This document shows, in pieces, positions 39,117 through 51,128 of a DNA stretch of 64,000 bases (the stretch's first letter is position 1; each line of letters begins with the position of its first letter). The DNA comes from Oasisia sp. SBJ-2009 (taxonomy: Eukaryota > Annelida > Polychaeta > Sabellida > Siboglinidae). Where the stretch lies: assembly GCA_964017155.1 (NCBI GenBank), contig OZ024858.1, positions 27,271,687-27,335,686 of the forward strand, read 5' to 3'. Under the pieces are notes generated by a model. It had not been told where the DNA came from, searched no databases, and was given only the letters and a program-made list of their open reading frames with translations. The position numbers were made by a program, and so were the translations under genes.

Positions 39117-39222
39117 ATGTCAGCGGCGCATACGTCATCGATGTCAGCGGCTCATATGTCATCGATGTCAGCGGCGCATACGTCATCGATGTCAGCGGCG
39201 CATACGTCATCGATGTCATCAC
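39117..39222. repeat. 24-bp minisatellite, about 4 units
   Basis: Unit gtcagcggcgcatacgtcat cgat; frames across it read through because 24 is a multiple of 3. Confidence 0.93.
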
Positions 39223-39449
39223 CCGTCGGTGTGTATCGCAATAAACTGTACAGAAGATATACAGAACAACGCGGCCAGTGGGACCATAAAGAGGGAGACG
39301 GTTAAGGTTAAAAGATGACTTGAATACCAGGGGACCTTTTCACTAAGATAAAATGTTCTTAAGGAATATTAATCTTTAAAAAAAATCCGTTGTTAAAATT
39401 TAATGATTTTGTTCAAAACGCAAATATCCATTGCCGTATTAGCGTGGAC

Positions 39450-41950
39450 ACCATGTTCATGACACACTAGTGGCAATGTTCATGACACACTAGTGGCAAT
39501 GTCCATGACACACTAGTGGCAATGTCCATGACACACTAGTGGCAATGTCCATGACACACTAGTGTCAATATCCGTAACACACTAGTGGCAATGTTCATGA
39601 CACACTAGTGGCAATGTTCATGACACACTAGTGGCAATGTCCATGACACACTAGGGCAATGTTCATGACACACTAGGGCAATGTTCATGACACACTAGTG
39701 GCAATGTCCATGACACACTAGTGGCAATATCCGTAACACACTAGTGGCAATGTTCATGACACACTAGTGGCAATGTTCATGACACACTAGTGGCAATGTC
39801 CATGACACACTAGTGGCAATGTCCATGACACACTAGGGCAATGTTCATGACACACTAGTGGCAATGTCCATGACACACTAGTGGCAATGTCCATGACACA
39901 CTAGGGCAATGTTCATGACACACTAGTGGCAATGTCCATGACACACTAGTGGCAATGTCCATGACACACTAGGGCAATGTTCATGACACACTAGTGGCAA
40001 TGTCCATGACACACTAGTGGCAATGTCCATGACACACTAGTGGCAATATCCGTAACACACTAGTGGCAATGTTCATGACACACTAGTGGCAATGTTCATG
40101 ACACACTAGTGGCAATGTCCATGACACACTAGGGCAATGTTCATGACACACTAGGGCAATGTTCATGACACACTAGGGCAATGTTCATGACACACTAGTG
40201 GCAATGTCCATGACACACTAGGGCAATGTCCATGACACACAATAGTGGCAATGTCCATGACACACTAGTGGCAATGTCCATGACACACTAGTGGCAATAT
40301 CCGTAATACACTAGTGGCAATGTTCATGACACACTAGTGGCAATGTCCATGACACACTAGTGGCAATGTCCATGACACACTAGGGCAATGTTCATGACAC
40401 ACTAGGGCAATGTCCATGACACACTAGTGGCAATGTCCATGACACACTAGGGCAATGTTCATGACACACTAGTGGCAATGTCCATGACACACTAGGGCAA
40501 TGTCCATGGCACACTAGGGCAATGTCCATGGCACACTAGGGCAATGTTCATGACACACTAGGGCAATGTTCATGACACACTAGTGGCAATGTCCATGACA
40601 CACTAGGGCAATGTCCATGACACACTAGGGCAATGTCCATGACACACTAGGGCAATGTTCATGACACACTAGGGCAATGTTCATGACACACTAGTGGCAA
40701 TGTCCATGACACACTAGGGCAATGTCCATGACACACAATAGTGGCAATGTCCATGACACACTAGTGGCAATGTCCATGACACACTAGTGGCAATATCCGT
40801 AATACACTAGTGGCAATGTTCATGACACACTAGTGGCAATGTCCATGACACACTAGTGGCAATGTCCATGACACACTAGGGCAATGTTCATGACACACTA
40901 GTGGCAATGTCCATGACACACTAGTGGCAATGTCCATGACACACTAGGGCAATGTTCATGACACACTAGTGGCAATGTCCATGACACACTAGGGCAATGT
41001 CCATGACACACTAGGGCAATGTTCATGACACACTAGGGCAATGTTCATGACACACTAGTGGCAATGTCCATGACACACTAGGGCAATGTCCATGACACAC
41101 TAGGGCAATGTCCATGACACACTAGGGCAATGTTCATGACACACTAGGGCAATGTCCATGACACACTAGGGCAATGTTCATGACACACTAGGGCAATGTT
41201 CATGACACACTAGTGGCAATGTCCATGACACACTAGTGGCAATGTCCATGACACACTAGGGCAATGTCCATGACACACTAGGGCAATGTTCATGACACAC
41301 TAGGGCAATGTTCATGACACACTAGTGGCAATGTCCATGACACACTAGGGCAATGTCCATTACACACAATAGTGGCAATGTCCATGACACACTAGTGGCA
41401 ATGTCCATGACACACTAGTGGCAATGTCCGTGATACATTAGTGGCAATGTTCATGACACACTAGTGGCAATGTCCATGACACACTAGTGGCAATGTCCAT
41501 GACACACTAGGGCAATGTTCATGACACACTAGTGGCAATGTCCATGACACACTAGTGGCAATGTCCATGACACACTAGGGCAATGTTCATGACACACTAG
41601 TGGCAATGTCCATGACACACTAGGGCAATGTCCATGACACACTAGGGCAATGTTCATGACACACTAGGGCAATGTTCATGACACACTAGTGGCAATGTCC
41701 ATGACACACTAGGGCAATGTCCATGACACACTAGGGCAATGTCCATGACACACTAGGGCAATGTCCATGACACACTAGGGCAATGTTCATGACACAGTAG
41801 TGGCAATGTCCATGACACACTAGTGGCAATGTTCATGACACACTAGTGGCAATGTTCATGACACACCAGTGACAATGTCCATGACACACTAGGGCAATGT
41901 CCATGACACACTAGTGGCAATGTTCATGACACACCAGTGACAATGTCCCA
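39450..41950. repeat. 2.5-kb minisatellite, 22/23-bp units, with higher-order structure
   Basis: More than 100 units of atgacacactagtggcaatg tcc (23 bp) and the 22-bp form with ctagggcaatg. Rarer variants (atatccgtaa, cacacaatagtgg) recur in the same order near 40241, 40737 and 41368, showing multi-unit duplications of about 496 and 631 bp. Not CRISPR: there are no unique spacers. Confidence 0.98.
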
Positions 41951-41959
41951 CTGACGCGT

Positions 41960-43340
41960 CATGGTGTTGACAGGTTTCAGATACTCAAGATCGTTATTAA
42001 GGATCAAAATTGATTTTATAATAAAAACAACGGGTTTAAGAGCTCTTTACATCATACGTGAAATCGTCACCTGGACATTATTTCTAGAGTATATTTCATT
42101 CAGAATGAGACATAAAAAGTCAGGTTCACGTATTCTTTAAGAAGTATAGTAGCTTAACCCAGAATGTAATCTAATACATGTACTATGCTGATACTGCACC
42201 GGATTTTATTGGGTCTAGTTTTCAGGCGGAACAATTTTAATTAGATTACTATTCTACAAACGTAACGACACAGTAAGAACCGTTATAACAAGACGCCAAT
42301 TAAAGTGTGCGAATGGTGCCGCTGACCATCCAAATGCATAGTTTACGCAACTCTGTTTGACATCTCTGTACACATCTCGCAAGTGATTGCACATAACAAA
42401 GACCGCACCAAATCAACAACTCAAACTGTATGCGTAACACTAACAGAAGCAATAACACGCACGTGACCAGTGTACGTCACCAAAGTATGTGAAATTGCAT
42501 TATGAAGTTCGTGACAGACTTCGATGACATGTTAGAGCGTAGTGGCTAAATGTAGCATCCAACAAAAATACACAATTCAGATAACATAATTAATACAAAG
42601 CAGCTCTGCCAATGCCAAAACATCGTATTACGTGCGAGTCTGGTAATTTGGGCGTCGCAACGGAAAATAACAGCATGTGGCGGCGCCTGTCGGAAAGAAT
42701 ACTTACTATTTTACCCTGACGGTATAGTGAATATCAGAGTTGGTGTGGACAGCCTCCCATCCAAGGACTCCTACGGTTATTGGGTGTTATTTGTGAAGCT
42801 TTTGGACTGCTCAAATGTTCAAGTTCAAAGTCACATATTTGTCACGGTGGTGGAAATGTGACGGTTTGAATCAATTCGAAAAAAATATGCTATTTTTTGA
42901 ACTACGAGACTATCGCTCTAGTCCGATAAACGTATCTGCATTAAAGCCAGAGCAAAAATCAGACACGTTTTGTCTTTGAAATCCCGATAAATAAGTCGTA
43001 TTCTTAACATCTTGAAAGCTTAGCACTGAAGTCGTTTTCACTCTACCTGTTTGAAATACATGTAACACAGCTGATTCATACTTCCCCACCAATGGCGCGT
43101 GTTTGTATTTTCATTGCATCACACGTTGTACTCATTTATTCTATTTATTGTATTTTAAACAAACGTCTGAAGTCAGAAGATACCGCCACTGAGCAATAAT
43201 AGTAACAATATCACGAGTGTAACACGTGTCACCGGTCGTACGGCCACAGTGGCCTGTCAACTATTCACAGCTACCTATTCTACACTATTTACAGCGCAGC
43301 CTCTACAAACACTGCTTTGCACAAAACTGCATTTACCTAT
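41960..43340. other. Spacer without recognisable features
   Basis: Unique sequence between two satellites; no exon, tRNA or repeat that I can support. Confidence 0.5.
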
Positions 43341-43349
43341 TACCGGGTT

Positions 43350-43975
43350 GTTATACAATACGCCCACAAAGATGTTGTTGTAAGACACACATACCAAGTT
43401 GTTGTCACACAACACGCCCACCAGGCTGCTGGTGTACAACACACCCATCGGGTTGTTGTCGCACAACACACCCAACGGGTTGTTGTCACATAACACATAC
43501 ATCGGGTTGTTGTCAAAAAAACGCCCATCGGGTTGTTGTCACACAACACGCCCATCGGGTTGTTGTCACACAACACGCCCATCGGGCTGTTGTCACACAA
43601 CACGCCCATCGGGATGTTGTCACACGACACACCCATCGGGCTGTTGTCATACGACACACCCATCGGGCTGTTGTCACACAACACGCCCATCGGGTTGTTG
43701 TCACACAACACGCCCATCGGGCTGTTGTCACACGACACACCCATCGGGCTGTTGTCACACAACACGCCCATCGGGTTGTTGTCACACAACACGCCCATCG
43801 GGCTGTTGTCACACGACACACCCATCGGGCTGTTGTCACACAACACACCCATCGGGCTGTTGTCACACAACACGCCCATCGGGTTGTTGTCACACAACAC
43901 GCCCATCAGGCTGTTGTCACACGACACACCCATCGGGCTGTTGTCACACGACACACCCATCGGGCTGTTGTGTGA
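43350..43975. repeat. 27-bp minisatellite, about 23 units
   Basis: Unit cccatcgggttgttgtcaca caacacg, with g/a and c/t variants. Because 27 is a multiple of 3, long frames are open on both strands (PSGCCHTTR and CCVTTARW types). No initiation context, signal or family match, so I call it a satellite. Confidence 0.95.
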
Positions 43976-44762
43976 AAACAGAACATGCGACACACGATGG
44001 AGTACTACTGTTGTACACCGCAGCCACGGGGAGGGTGTTGTACAACAGTGTACACGCCTGTCGTGCAACATACGTACACTTCCAAAATGTATACATTATA
44101 CCCAGCAATGCACAGCCTTGTGATGTTCTTCCCATAGAGCTGGTAGGCACACGACATTTCTCCAGAACGCCATAGCGTGTTATACGGTGAGGTAGACACA
44201 CTGTAATGGTCAATTATAAACATTTATCTTAACCAAAGGCTGGCTCCTTGAACACTACCTTGTAGTAGACATGCCGCCACCATACGACGTGGCGCTCACT
44301 CGTTTATACACACAAGACTTACACGCGTCTCGCGCACGCAACACACGCGAACAGCACGGACAGTGCAGAGCAGTGCAATCACCAACCGAAACCGGGCACA
44401 AGATCACAGAATGCACATTCCATTCCACAGCATATACACAACTATGTACAATCGCGTTACACACGTACGTCCCATGCACGCTGACCGCAGCTGATACCGC
44501 TGCTGGCCGTTACGTGACCAGGTAGACACTTAATCCACATACAGACCGGGTCCACTCGAACTGTCGCCGTGATGTGTACACGCACCAGGTGACCCGACCT
44601 GACACGACACATCGCAGGGCGATACCGGCGACACACATCACCGCGACAATGTCCACGGCGGCGACCCACTTGAGACGACGGGTCAAGACCGCTCTCTCCG
44701 TCCGCCGATTCGCCGCTCAAGGTCCGTGTGTCGCATAACTGGAGACGTACGTCTTCAACCAC

Positions 44763-44852
44763 AGTATCCGCGGCACTAGTAGTACCACAGTACCCGCAGT
44801 ATCAGTAGTACCACAGTACCCGCAGCATCAGTAGTACCACAGTATCCGCGGC
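44763..44852. repeat. 27-bp repeat, about 3 units
   Basis: agtagtaccacagtacccgc plus agtatc repeated; lies in otherwise unremarkable unique DNA (44000-45900). Confidence 0.9.
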
Positions 44853-45914
44853 ATACGCCTAATTACCTAGATCCTCCACGGTGTACTATAGCTCGCCGAA
44901 TCAGGTCTTCATCTTTCCACTTGCTGTCGGCAACAGCCGATTGTTGTGCGCACGATCGCCACAAATTCCTCCAATTCCCCGTCTGATCGACCGCGCACTC
45001 TTTGTCCGTCCAGTGCGGTGTTAACCAATCGGATCACTCGCTTTCAGATGTTGGCCTTTTGTAGTCATATCGTGTCCACCTTTATGATGCAACTAACTGT
45101 AAAATAATTTGTGCGAAACTAAACTTTGCTAGCGATGACACTGCTCGTGAGACGTCGTGTCGGGAGTCGAGGGCAACTGGCTGCCCCTACGCCGCGTCCA
45201 CCGTCTTACGGCACACGACGCAGCACTCGGCAGGAGGCCCGACTCACGGTGAACACGACGACGACCTCAGCAAAACATTTGTAAAGTGTCTGTCTGACAC
45301 AGTTTGCTGTGCGCGCCTTCGTCAACCCACAACCGTTTGCAATAGTTTGTGCATATCGATATCAACGTTGGCGTGTTCTGAATAACAGCGACGGCGCCGG
45401 TGTGAGCTTGTAGACGGACCCTTGGTGTGTGTATATCCGAGGTAGCATTTACCACAGCGTAACATAGACCACTGTCAGTAATTAAAAGGGAGTTTAGCGA
45501 GGTAGTAACCTGTGAAGTGGTTCCTTGGCGTGTGTAAATAACAACATGTTATTCCGGTGCTAAGCAAATGGACACACCTGTGTTTTGTCTTACAATAGTC
45601 AGATACGCACCGTTTTTCAGTTTGGACACATGTCTGGCATAGATGTCTTTCTTTATAAATCGTTTAAAACTGTCCATTTTTCACAGGACGGAAACAACGC
45701 AGCAAGAACAATTTGGGGAACACAGAAGAAAACTAAAAGAACTCGATGACCAGCAGCAAGCCTCGCGTTACCTCGGGTGTTCAGGGAGAAGTGGAAACAA
45801 CAAGGAACAAACATATTCGACTATTGTAAATCGACCGCTGACATGTACGTAAGCACCACTGTGGCGCGTCTACAGCATCACACCGACGCCCCGACCACCG
45901 TCGTGGCCGCGGGA

Positions 45915-46100
45915 CGTGTCTACACGAACTCCCCGGGATGTTCTCTACACGAACTCCCTGCCACGTTCTCTACACGAACTCCCCGCGACGTTCTCTACAC
46001 GACTTCCCCGCAACGTTCTCTACACATACCCCCGGACGTTCTCTACACGAACTCCGGCGACGTTTTCTACACGAACGCCACGAGATGTTCGCTACACGAA
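45915..46100 (-). repeat. 25-bp tandem repeat covering the MCT stop codon, about 8 units
   Basis: On the minus strand GTTCGTGTAGAGAACGTCGC recurs about every 25 bp (TAG near 46092, 46067, 46042, 46019, 45994, 45969, 45944 and 45919). The first unit in transcript order contains the real stop, GTGTTCGTGTAG. Confidence 0.9.
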
Positions 46101-46345
46101 CACTCCACGGTCGTCGGCAACGGCCACGAGTCGATGCTTCGTCGGGTCTGTGGTCGACGGGTCGTCTTGCTCGCCCGCCTTCGGCGCCGAAGGCACGAGG
46201 TGGAAGGAAACATCCGGTAGGCCGGAGACGCGGTCCCACTTGCGGACGTACGGCACGAGGAAGAGCATGAGGCCCGACAGCAAGATGATGGCGCCCGCCA
46301 CACAGAAGGTCATGTTATAGTCGCCCGTCACGTCCGACAGCCAGC
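46092..46345 (-). CDS. MCT exon 3: helix 12 and C-terminal tail
   Basis: 254 nt, acceptor CGTGTTTCAG|GCTGGC, stop TAG at 46094-46092. Encodes WLSDVTGDYNMTFCVAGAII, the last helix LSGLMLFLVPYVRKW, and a cytosolic tail of about 50 residues ending DDRGVFV. The bases around the stop are one unit of the 25-bp minisatellite that continues downstream. Confidence 0.92.
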
Positions 46346-46707
46346 CTGAAACACGCAACACGCACACCGGAAGTGAAGAAAGGGGAACGCGTTCTCGTAT
46401 ACGAACGGAACACATCTACTACATATTGGTCCGAAATAAAACGCACGTTATTTGAATTTTGGTAGACCGAAGGCATCACTGTTCCTGCGCCATATGTTTT
46501 GTGTTTGCTATGTGTGACTCGGTAAATCCAGCTACGATTGAAATTACTGTTGAGGTCTGATGTCTATTTGACATAACGAAAGTGCACGGTTCTAACGTAT
46601 AGCTCGTCCATATATGTATGCATACTATATATATTTATGCATATACGCATGCATGCATTCATGCACGCACGCACGCACGCACACGCACCCACGCACGCAC
46701 GCACACA

Positions 46708-46757
<50 letters not shown>

Positions 46758-49700
46758 CGCAAACTGAGCGTAGGTGGTAACCCTCCAAATTGCGACGCTA
46801 AGGATAGAAAGCTGGACTTCAATGGTAATCAGATAGGTAAACCTTTTGGATCTTGACTAGGTACGCAACCTAACAGTAACCTTTCGTCGCGTCATACCGA
46901 CGCAGAACCAAACGTCTCTACACACCCGCAACCACTCGACTGCCATACTCCACGGTAGTATTTTTGAGCTAGCGATGATCGTTTTTAACTTCTATGACGC
47001 ACAGACGTCGGCCAATAAGGGACACCAGTTCTCACGATAGTCAAACGTTGCTATACACACGTGGCTGGATTCGGTGCCTTGTCACTACAGGAATCCAGGT
47101 CAGGTGCAGGCAAACGCTTGGAATCATATGGAAGCATTTTTGTTTTAACAATTCTACTTTAGATAGTGAGCGATTTTGTTTGTTTTAAGCTATTGTTATT
47201 ATACAAAGGGGTGTTTTAAGAATTGGAAACCTGTTGCAACATTCATTATAATTACAGTATTTTGGCCTTAAACTTGTTCTTGCCAGTGTAAACATTACAT
47301 ATATTTATTTCGAGAGTAGGTGTGCCGGGAGCATCAACGGACCTGGGGAGCATCCCGTAAATATTTCAACTAGCGTAAACGTGCGCCTTCTAATTTCATG
47401 GCGCAGTTAAAAGCAACTACGAAGAACACTCGTGAAACGCAATTAGCGTAACTTTGTGGCTTACGAAACTTAAAATATCGTAAAGTTACGCTAGTTGCGT
47501 CACACGAGTGTTCTCCGTATAGGTCCTTTTACCTGCGCCATGAAATTAGTAGGCGCAAGTTTACGTTAATTGAAATGTTTACGCAACTAGCGGAACTTTA
47601 CGACGTTTCTAGCTTTCGACGAGTTATCGTCGGCTACGGCATTGTAAGTACATAAGTACGTAAGTGTGGGGAGCGATGGTCGCGCGGTACAGCTCCGGAC
47701 TGTCAATCGAGGGGACGGTGGTTCAATCCCACCTACCGCCGTTTCGAAACTTAGGCAATTTCGTTCACCCCACACTTGCCTGTGTATTTCGGAAGAGACA
47801 CTAAAAGCCGGTGGTCCCTTCTATCTGGTGTCTATGCCAGGGGAAGTAAAAGATCCCACACAGGGGACAAATGTGTAACCTGTAGTGGACTCACTAATTT
47901 TAGAGAAGAACTCCTGCGTTTGGGCTGTTTGGAGGAAACCACCTAAGAACTAAGTTACTAAGAAGCTGGCCCTTGGCCGGCCGTCCTACCTGCGAGCGGC
48001 GGTCCGACGACATTGGCGACTCCCTCGGCCAGCATGACGATACCGTAGGCATTGGTGAGCTTGTCCATGCCGAGCAGGTTGACGAGGATGATGGTGGTGA
48101 GTGCGTAGTTGGCGCTGATGAAGAAGCCGAACACGCTGCAGTAGGCAGCGAGCGCCGCGTAGCCCGTCAACAGCGGCACGACCATGGTCGCCACGCCGGC
48201 CACGGACGTGAGCGCGTTGTACAGCAGCAGCGCGTTGATGCGCGGGTGGTCGCCGATGTAGCCGATGACCACCTGACCGACGGTGCTCGTGATGCCGATG
48301 ACGGAGACAAGGAAGGAGGAGCGGCGACTCGAGATGCCCATCTGCAGCGCCTTGTCGGGCGTGTACACGTACGGCACGTCGTAGGCGGAGTACAGCAGCA
48401 TGTTGGAGGCGCAGAAGAGCAGGAAGACGCGACTGCGCAGGATCGACGCGTCCAGCATCTCCGACATGATGTGCTTCGCCTCGCGGGAGATCCGCAGCGC
48501 GTTGAGGACGCCGCGTCGGCGCGGCGACGAGCCCGTCTCCCCCGCCCCGCGCGCCTCCACCCGCACGTGGAGCACGATGTCCGGGCAGCTGACCCAGCGG
48601 CCGCTGACGCTGTCGATCGGCCGACCGGAAGTGAGCAGACTGCCGCGGTAGAAGACGTCCTTGCGGTCCATCGGCAGCGAGTGCTGCGCCGACGATCCGC
48701 CGCTGCCGGCTTTACTTCCGGTTCGCTTGCTGCTGTGCTTGCGCACGCTGCCCCGCGACTCGGGCATGGTGCAGCGGCGTGCGTGGCCGTTGGCGTGAAC
48801 CGGGTCGGCGCGCTGCTGGCGAGTCCGGCCCTCCTCGCGGCGGTGGTGCTCCTTCAGGATGTCGCACAGGCCGCGGTCGTCGACGCCCTTCGGCAGGTCC
48901 GTGGCGACGGCGTCCAGGTCGCTGCGGAGGTACGTGGGGAAGGTGAGGAGCGAGTGCGTCAGATCATGCTGGTCCGCCTCCGTCGGTGCCGGCGCGTCGT
49001 CCGGGATCGTCGGCAGCCGACTCGTCTCCGGCGTCGACGGTCGCACGCTCTCGCTCGACGACTCGCTCGACGACACGTCGCCGCCACCGCCAGGATGCGC
49101 GCGTCGTCTGGCGCCACCTAGCGGCCGGAAGAGGAGGCCGCAGATGATGACGTTGAACATGATGCCGCCGATGATGAGGACGGCGCCGCGCCACGTGTAC
49201 AGGTCGATGAGGAGCTGCGTGAGCGGCGCGAACACAAACGTCCCGATACCCGAGCCGGCGACCGCGATACCTGCAACAGTTCACCAATTGTAAGCCGGCG
49301 TCCGCGATACCTGCAACAGTTCACCAATCGTAAGCCGGCGACCGCGATACCTGCAACAGTTCACCAATTGTAACCCGGCGACCGCGATACATGCAACAGT
49401 TCACCAATCGTAAGCCGGCGACCGCGATACATGCAACAGTTCACCAATCGTAAGCCGGCGACCGCGATACATGCAACAGTTCACCAATCGTAAGCTAGCG
49501 ACCGCGATACCTGCAACAGTTCAACAACTTAAGCCGGCGACCGCGATACCTGCAACAGTTCACCAACTTAAGCCGGCGACCGCGATACCTGCAACAGTTC
49601 ACCAATCGTAAGCCGGCGATCGCGATACTTGCAACAGTTCACCGACTTAATCTGACCACAGCGATACCTTTAACAGTTCACAAACTTAAGCCAACCGCCG

Positions 49701-51128
49701 TGTCACATGCAACAGTTAATCAATTGATACTAAGAGACTGGCCAATGAACGTGTTATACGGTGCGATATATTTATTAATACGAAAACACACGGGTCACCG
49801 ACCGACGGATGAAGCCTGGAGCAGACACACTTCAACATCGTTAATACTGATCGTCTAAGTCATAAGTTTTCATATAATAATAACAATACATTTCCTTCTT
49901 CGATTTAGGCATTCCTGGTTATTTCCTGAAGCTGAATGTAGCATGTTTATACAATTTATGATGAAGTTTCACAGGTTCTTGTTGGAACATTCTACTGTGC
50001 TTACGGAATACTATCAGAGTTTGTTTTAAAATAAATAATGTGTTCACTTTTTTGACAAAGACCTAAACCGCCGAATTGTCGAAATATCCTCGATCGCTTC
50101 AACATAGTTATAGTCATACCCTGGCACGTTAGGTACTTGAAAGAGGGCCAGCTCCTCTGCCCAGAATTGGCACAACAGTAATTTATAACGGGAAGTATGT
50201 TGTCTAGAACGTGAGAAAGTTAAACACCAAAGGTTATTGTGGTTAACTCTGCGCGCCATGGTATTTCTGCGACTCGTGTTTTTTTTTTTTAAATTGGACG
50301 ATTTGTTTAGGATTTGAACGTCTTGCAGGCGGAATGTTTCAAAACTGCGAAAAACATATATCGACCTTAACAAAGCAACTAAGCCAAACTGGCAGGCGAT
50401 AAACCTTCAACATGCATGTTGTAGTCATAAGGACATAATAGTAAATGATAAATTAATAAATCTAAGAGTTGGCACCCTCGCTTGAACCTGATGGCACACG
50501 GTGCATCTACGCGTAGTTCTACATCCCCGGTCGCTTCAGCGTAGTTATACCCTGGAACGTTAGGTACCTGACGGCATCGTAGACAATTGTGCTCACCTGT
50601 CGCGAAGGCTCTCCTCTTCTCGAAGTACTGCGCGACGACGACGACGGCGGGTACGTAGACCATGGAGAGCCCGAGCCCGGACACGATGCCGATCGTCACA
50701 CACAGCACCTCGATGCTGTCGGCGAAGGCGCTCATGACGAACCCAAGTCCGGCGATGAGTCCGCCCGCGGCCACGGTCGCCTGGCAGCCGTAGCGGTTGG
50801 TGAGCGCGCTCGCGACGGGCCCCGTGATTAGTGGCACCGACACGAACAGCGACCCGACGAGCGCCGTCTTGCCCTTGCTCTCGCTGAAGTAGTCGAGCAG
50901 CTCGGCGTAGAGCACGCCGAACGAGAACGAGCAGCCGTCGGCGATGAGGTGCGCGACGAACGAGCCGAGCACGACGACCCAGCCCCAGCCGCCGTCGGGC
51001 GGCTTCACCGAAGTTCCGCTGGCGCCGGAGCCGTCGCTGCTCGAGCGACGGCTCGCCGACGGAGGCTTCCCGTTGCCGGTATCGTTCCCGTCCGTACAGT
51101 CCTCGGTCGCGTCGCTAGCCGGCTGCAT
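46092..51128 (-). CDS. Monocarboxylate transporter (SLC16/MCT family), three exons
   Basis: Join: 51128-50597, 49270-47990, 46345-46092; phases match, giving 688 residues. MCT proteins are 12-helix plasma-membrane carriers of lactate, pyruvate and similar solutes, many proton-coupled. Family signatures: DGGWGW (45-50) at the start of helix 1; YFEKRRAFATGIAVAGSGIG (168-187) at helices 4-5; PPLAGWLSDVTGDY near helices 11-12. Residues from about 230 to 455 form an unusually long, Ser/Arg-rich, probably disordered loop between helices 6 and 7. The ATG at 51128 is the first plausible start; a CAG acceptor at 51318 suggests an upstream 5' UTR exon. Which MCT member, and its substrate, cannot be told. 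Exon 2's acceptor and the stop codon each lie inside a tandem repeat. Confidence 0.94.
46655..46754. repeat. (ACGC)n/(AC)n microsatellite in MCT intron 2
   Basis: Cgcacgcacgc blocks followed by (AC)n. Confidence 0.97.
47356..47582. mobile_element. Fold-back element, about 100-bp arms
   Basis: Arms 47356-47457 and 47481-47582 are inverted copies (for example taatttcatggcgcagttaa versus tacctgcgccatgaaatta) with a short spacer. Inside MCT intron 2, about 80 bp from the SINE at 47664. Confidence 0.8.
47664..47946 (+). mobile_element. Second tRNA-derived SINE family, near-complete copy
   Basis: tRNA-like head with A-box-like TGGTCGCGCGGTA and B box GGTTCAATCCC (47720-47730). A body with cggaagagacactaaaagcc, gatcccacacaggggacaaa and a 3' part tttgggctgtttggaggaaa follows. 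A 7-nt CTGTCAA loop would read Asp, but the anticodon stem is badly paired, so it is a SINE head, not a working tRNA. It lies in MCT intron 2, antisense to the gene, about 45 bp before exon 2's donor side. Confidence 0.8.
47990..49270 (-). CDS. MCT exon 2: helices 5-6, long loop, helices 7-11
   Basis: 1281 nt, phase 1 to phase 1. Acceptor CTGTTGCAG|GTATCG, donor CTCGCAG|GTAGGA. Encodes IAVAGSGIGTFVFAPLTQLL, helix 6, a roughly 225-residue loop rich in Ser, Arg and Gly, then helices from ILRSRVFLLFCASNMLLYSA to GVANVVGPPLAG. The opposite strand is open over about 380 codons only because of codon bias; that frame has no transporter features. Confidence 0.94.
49254..49710 (-). repeat. 40-bp tandem repeat spanning the MCT exon 2 acceptor, about 12 units
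   Basis: Unit on the plus strand begins ccggcgaccgcgatacctgc and continues aacagttcaccaatcgtaag. The unit nearest the exon supplies the real acceptor TTGCAG|GTATCGCGG. Three units (near 49391, 49431 and 49471) carry TGCATGTATC and have lost the AG; at least six keep CAG|GTATCGCGG. The units farthest from the exon are degenerate and some are 39 bp. Confidence 0.95.
50597..51128 (-). CDS. MCT exon 1: N-terminus, helices 1-4
   Basis: 532 nt, ending phase 1 at GACAG|GTGAGC. Encodes an acidic and serine-rich cytosolic tail of about 44 residues, DGGWGWVVVLGSFVAHLIAD, and helices through VYVPAVVVVAQYFEKRRAFA. Highly GC-rich. Confidence 0.94.

Noticed and set aside
39450..41950. CRISPR-like array
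   Set aside because: Units are contiguous without unique spacers, and the genome is animal.
43226..44175. Long open frames (up to 258 codons) on both strands
   Set aside because: They cover a 27-bp satellite; multiples of three stay open on both strands without selection.
47671..47741. Functional tRNA-Asp gene
   Set aside because: Anticodon stem pairs poorly and the region continues into a SINE body found again at 4649-4876.
47973..49121. 382-codon frame antisense to MCT exon 2
   Set aside because: Arg/Val/Asp-biased mirror of a GC-rich coding exon; the transporter strand has clear family motifs.
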